Shown here piece by piece: positions 62,121 through 64,000 of a stretch of DNA of 64,000 nucleotides. The position numbers and the translations under genes are program-made. The notes under the pieces are model-generated. The model saw nothing but the letters and a program-made list of their open reading frames with translations, made no database searches and was not told the DNA's origin. The stretch is taken from contig CP050293.1 of assembly GCA_014189435.1 (NCBI GenBank), forward strand, positions 6,515,001 through 6,579,000, given 5' to 3'. Source of the stretch: Mesorhizobium loti. GTDB taxonomy: Bacteria > Pseudomonadota > Alphaproteobacteria > Rhizobiales > Rhizobiaceae. The number at the start of each line of letters is the position of its first letter. Within the stretch, counting starts at the first letter, position 1.

Positions 62121-62274
62121 CCCCCCTCTGTCCTGCCGGACATCTCCCCCTCAAGGGGGGAGATCGGCAGTTTCGAGCGCATCGCTCATCCTTCTGCGTC
62201 GGTGATTGGCGAAGGCCGGTGTGACGTCCGATCTCCCCCCTTGAGGGGGAGATGTCCGGCAGGACAGAGGGGGG
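62121..62274. repeat. Palindromic mosaic repeat, family B, perfect 47-bp arms
   Basis: Bases 62121-62167 and 62228-62274 are perfect reverse complements of 47 bp. The spacer holds the core GATTGGCGAAGG, as in the element near 9890. The element lies between lemA and the first TPM gene and covers the place where that gene's start codon should be. Confidence 0.9.
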
Positions 62275-63092
62275 CGCTACGGAACACCTACCTTTCCTTT
62301 CTTGGCCTTCTCGCCAGCCTCTTCTTCCTCCCCTTCACCGCTCTCGCCGCCGATCTCCCCGCTTTGACCGGCCGTGTCGTCGACAATGCCGGCATTATCG
62401 ATGCCGCGACCAAGGCGGCGCTGACGCAGAAGCTTGCCGACTTCGAGACAAAAGGCTCAGACCAGATCGTCGTCGCGACGATCCCCAGCCTCGATGGCGA
62501 GGAGATCGAGCCCTACGCAAACCGGCTGTTCCGCTTCTGGAAACTCGGCCAGGCCAAGGAAAACAACGGCGTCCTGCTGCTGGTGGCCCCGAACGACCGC
62601 AAGATGCGCATCGAGGTCGGTTATGGCCTTGAGGGCACGCTGACCGACCTGCACACCAAGCTGATCATCGAAAACGACATGGTGCCGGCATTCCGCGCCG
62701 GCGATTTCTCCGGCGGCATAGAAAAGGCCGTCGACGACATGGTCATGGTGCTGGAAGGCAATCCGGAGGAGCTGGAGGCGCGCGGTGAGCGCAACCAGCA
62801 GGCGCCCTTTGATCCCGACGACCTGTTCTTCGGCGTCTTCATCAGCATCTGGGCAATCATCTTCTTCGGCAGCATCGCGGTCTCCGTCCTGCCGCCGATA
62901 TTCGGCCAGAAGCTTGGTCCCGGCCGCTATCGCTGGCTTGGCATGACCTTCGAGCCACACCGGCGATCCTCCAGTGGCGGCTGGTCATCGGGAAGTTCCG
63001 GCGGCGGCTGGTCTTCGGGGTCAAGCGGCGGTGGCGGTTTTTCCGGCGGCGGCGGTTCGTCCGGCGGCGGCGGCTCGTCGGGAAGCTGGTAA
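62241..63092 (+). CDS. TPM-domain (YgcG-type) membrane protein, first copy
   Basis: About 283 residues: signal helix FLGLLASLFFLPFTALA, then a TPM phosphatase-like domain (LPALTGRVVDNAGIIDAATK; EIEPYANRLFRFWKLGQ; RKMRIEVGYGLEG), a membrane helix near 200 and a Gly/Ser-rich tail. No ATG lies before the signal helix. TTG 62241 is the nearest in-frame start and lies inside a repeat; GTG 62202 and 62112 are alternatives, none with a ribosome site. Expression may be impaired. The next gene is a close paralogue. Confidence 0.75.
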   Translation: MRGRCPAGQRGALRNTYLSFLGLLASLFFLPFTALAADLPALTGRVVDNAGIIDAATKAALTQKLADFETKGSDQIVVATIPSLDGEEIEPYANRLFRFWKLGQAKENNGVLLLVAPNDRKMRIEVGYGLEGTLTDLHTKLIIENDMVPAFRAGDFSGGIEKAVDDMVMVLEGNPEELEARGERNQQAPFDPDDLFFGVFISIWAIIFFGSIAVSVLPPIFGQKLGPGRYRWLGMTFEPHRRSSSGGWSSGSSGGGWSSGSSGGGGFSGGGGSSGGGGSSGSW

Positions 63093-63096
63093 TGGC

Positions 63097-63984
63097 ATGA
63101 CAATACGCACCATCAGCCTATCGAGACCCGACCGCTTCGCCTCGCTTGTCCTGATGGCTGTGGCCGTGCTGTTCTCCTGCTTCTCGGTTTTTGCCGCCGA
63201 CCTGCCGGCACTGACCGGCCGTGTCGTCGACAATGCCGGCATCATCGATCCAGCGACCAAGGCGGCGCTGACGCAGAAGCTTGCCGATTTCGAGACAAAA
63301 GGCTCAGACCAGATCGTCGTCGCGACGATCCCCAGCCTCGATGGCGAGGAGATCGAACCCTACGCCAACCGGCTGTTCCGCTTCTGGAAGCTCGGCCAGG
63401 CTGGCGAAAACAATGGCGTGCTCCTGCTTGTCGCCAAGAACGACCGCAAGATGCGCATCGAGGTCGGCTATGGGCTGGAAGGCACGCTGACCGATCTGCA
63501 CACCAAGCTGATCATCGAAAACGACATGGTGCCGGCGTTCCGGGCCGGCGATTTCTCCGGCGGCATCAGCAAGGCCGTCGACGACATGGTCATGGTGCTG
63601 GAAGGCAATCCGGAAGAACTGGAAGCGCGGGGCAAGCGCAATCCCGCCGATGACAGTACCTCCATCGCCCCCATCGTCGCGGTGTTCCTGATCGTGTGGG
63701 GGACGATGTTCTTTGGCGGCCTGGCGATTGCGTTCCTGCCGCCGATGTTCGGCACAAAGCTGTCGCCGGGCGTGTACAAATGGCTGGGCATGACGTTTCG
63801 TTACGGCCACGGGCCGGGCGGCGCCTGGGTATCGGGTTCGTCATCGGGCAGCGGCTGGTCGCCGGGGAGTTCCGGCGGCGGTTGGTCTTCGGGGTCAAGC
63901 AGCGGTGGCGGGTTTTCCGGCGGCGGCGGGTTTTCCGGCGGCGGCGGCTCATCCGGTGGTGGCGGTTCTTCAGGAGGCTGGTGA
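63097..63984 (+). CDS. TPM-domain (YgcG-type) membrane protein, second copy
   Basis: A 295-residue protein nearly identical in its core to the preceding gene product: the same TPM domain (LPALTGRVVDNAGIIDPATK), a membrane helix around 215-240 and a longer Gly/Ser-rich tail (GGGGFSGGGGSSGGGG). It has a complete signal sequence from ATG 63097 (LASLVLMAVAVLFSC-like helix, cleaved near AADLP). It starts four bases after the first copy's stop. TPM proteins accompany LemA in many bacteria. Confidence 0.9.
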   Translation: MTIRTISLSRPDRFASLVLMAVAVLFSCFSVFAADLPALTGRVVDNAGIIDPATKAALTQKLADFETKGSDQIVVATIPSLDGEEIEPYANRLFRFWKLGQAGENNGVLLLVAKNDRKMRIEVGYGLEGTLTDLHTKLIIENDMVPAFRAGDFSGGISKAVDDMVMVLEGNPEELEARGKRNPADDSTSIAPIVAVFLIVWGTMFFGGLAIAFLPPMFGTKLSPGVYKWLGMTFRYGHGPGGAWVSGSSSGSGWSPGSSGGGWSSGSSSGGGFSGGGGFSGGGGSSGGGGSSGGW

Positions 63985-63993
63985 GACAAGATC

Positions 63994-64000
63994 ATGGCAA
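63994..64000 (+). CDS. Start of a gene that continues beyond the window
   Basis: An ATG at 63994 begins nine bases after the second TPM gene, with codon GCA next. Position suggests a further gene of the lemA-TPM operon, but only two codons are visible, so nothing can be said of its product. Confidence 0.3.

Overview
The window is high-GC DNA with short intergenic gaps, ATGA-coupled operons, many ABC importers and mosaic palindromic intergenic repeats. This gene content fits a soil alphaproteobacterium of the Rhizobiales, most like Mesorhizobium. The genus is inferred from style and gene families, not from a marker gene. There is no prophage, insertion sequence, CRISPR array or rRNA; one tRNA gene (tRNA-Ala, anticodon CGC) is present.

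Bases 1-20.6 kb form a transport and amine-catabolism region. A LuxR-type regulator faces a PotADBC-type importer with an SDR dehydrogenase (1107-5910). After a small secreted protein, a long leftward set (15477 to 7074) encodes a second PotDBCA-type importer, a macrolide-type glycosyltransferase, three tandem small cupins and an aldehyde dehydrogenase. Facing it are a GntR-type regulator, a second glycosyltransferase, a PuuA-like gamma-glutamylamine synthetase and a PuuB-like FAD oxidase (15717-20641). The two arms share a 239-bp divergent control region. They look like one catabolic system for an amine that is imported, gamma-glutamylated, oxidised to an aldehyde and then to an acid; the glycosyltransferases do not belong to any such pathway I know.

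Bases 20.9-24.7 kb hold pcaR-pcaIJF, the end of the beta-ketoadipate pathway. Bases 25-30 kb hold a BMP-type (nucleoside-like) ABC importer, followed by an SDR, a 51-residue membrane peptide, a luciferase-like monooxygenase, an isochorismatase-type hydrolase and an ABC exporter (30.2-35 kb). Bases 35.1-43.6 kb form an iron-siderophore locus: TonB-dependent receptor, FhuD and FhuB on one strand, FhuC, ExbB, ExbD and TonB on the other, with a candidate iron-responsive operator between them.

Bases 43.7-46.9 kb hold a small cluster that looks like an undescribed peptide-modification locus: an XRE regulator, a 33-codon peptide gene, a strong mRNA hairpin, a SagB-type flavin dehydrogenase and three small unknown proteins. 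Bases 47.2-48.1 kb hold tRNA-Ala, a YggT protein and a DUF167 protein. Bases 48.1-55.9 kb hold an RpiR-regulated carbohydrate-type ABC importer with an SDR and an M81 metallopeptidase. Bases 56-64 kb are mostly housekeeping: M3 oligopeptidase, carbonic anhydrase, a DUF429 protein, pyridoxal kinase, LemA and two tandem TPM-domain proteins.

Palindromic mosaic repeats occupy most larger gaps. One runs into the end of the M81 peptidase gene, another has replaced the normal start of a TPM gene, and a near-perfect 127-bp inverted pair flanks the glycosyltransferase/importer block.
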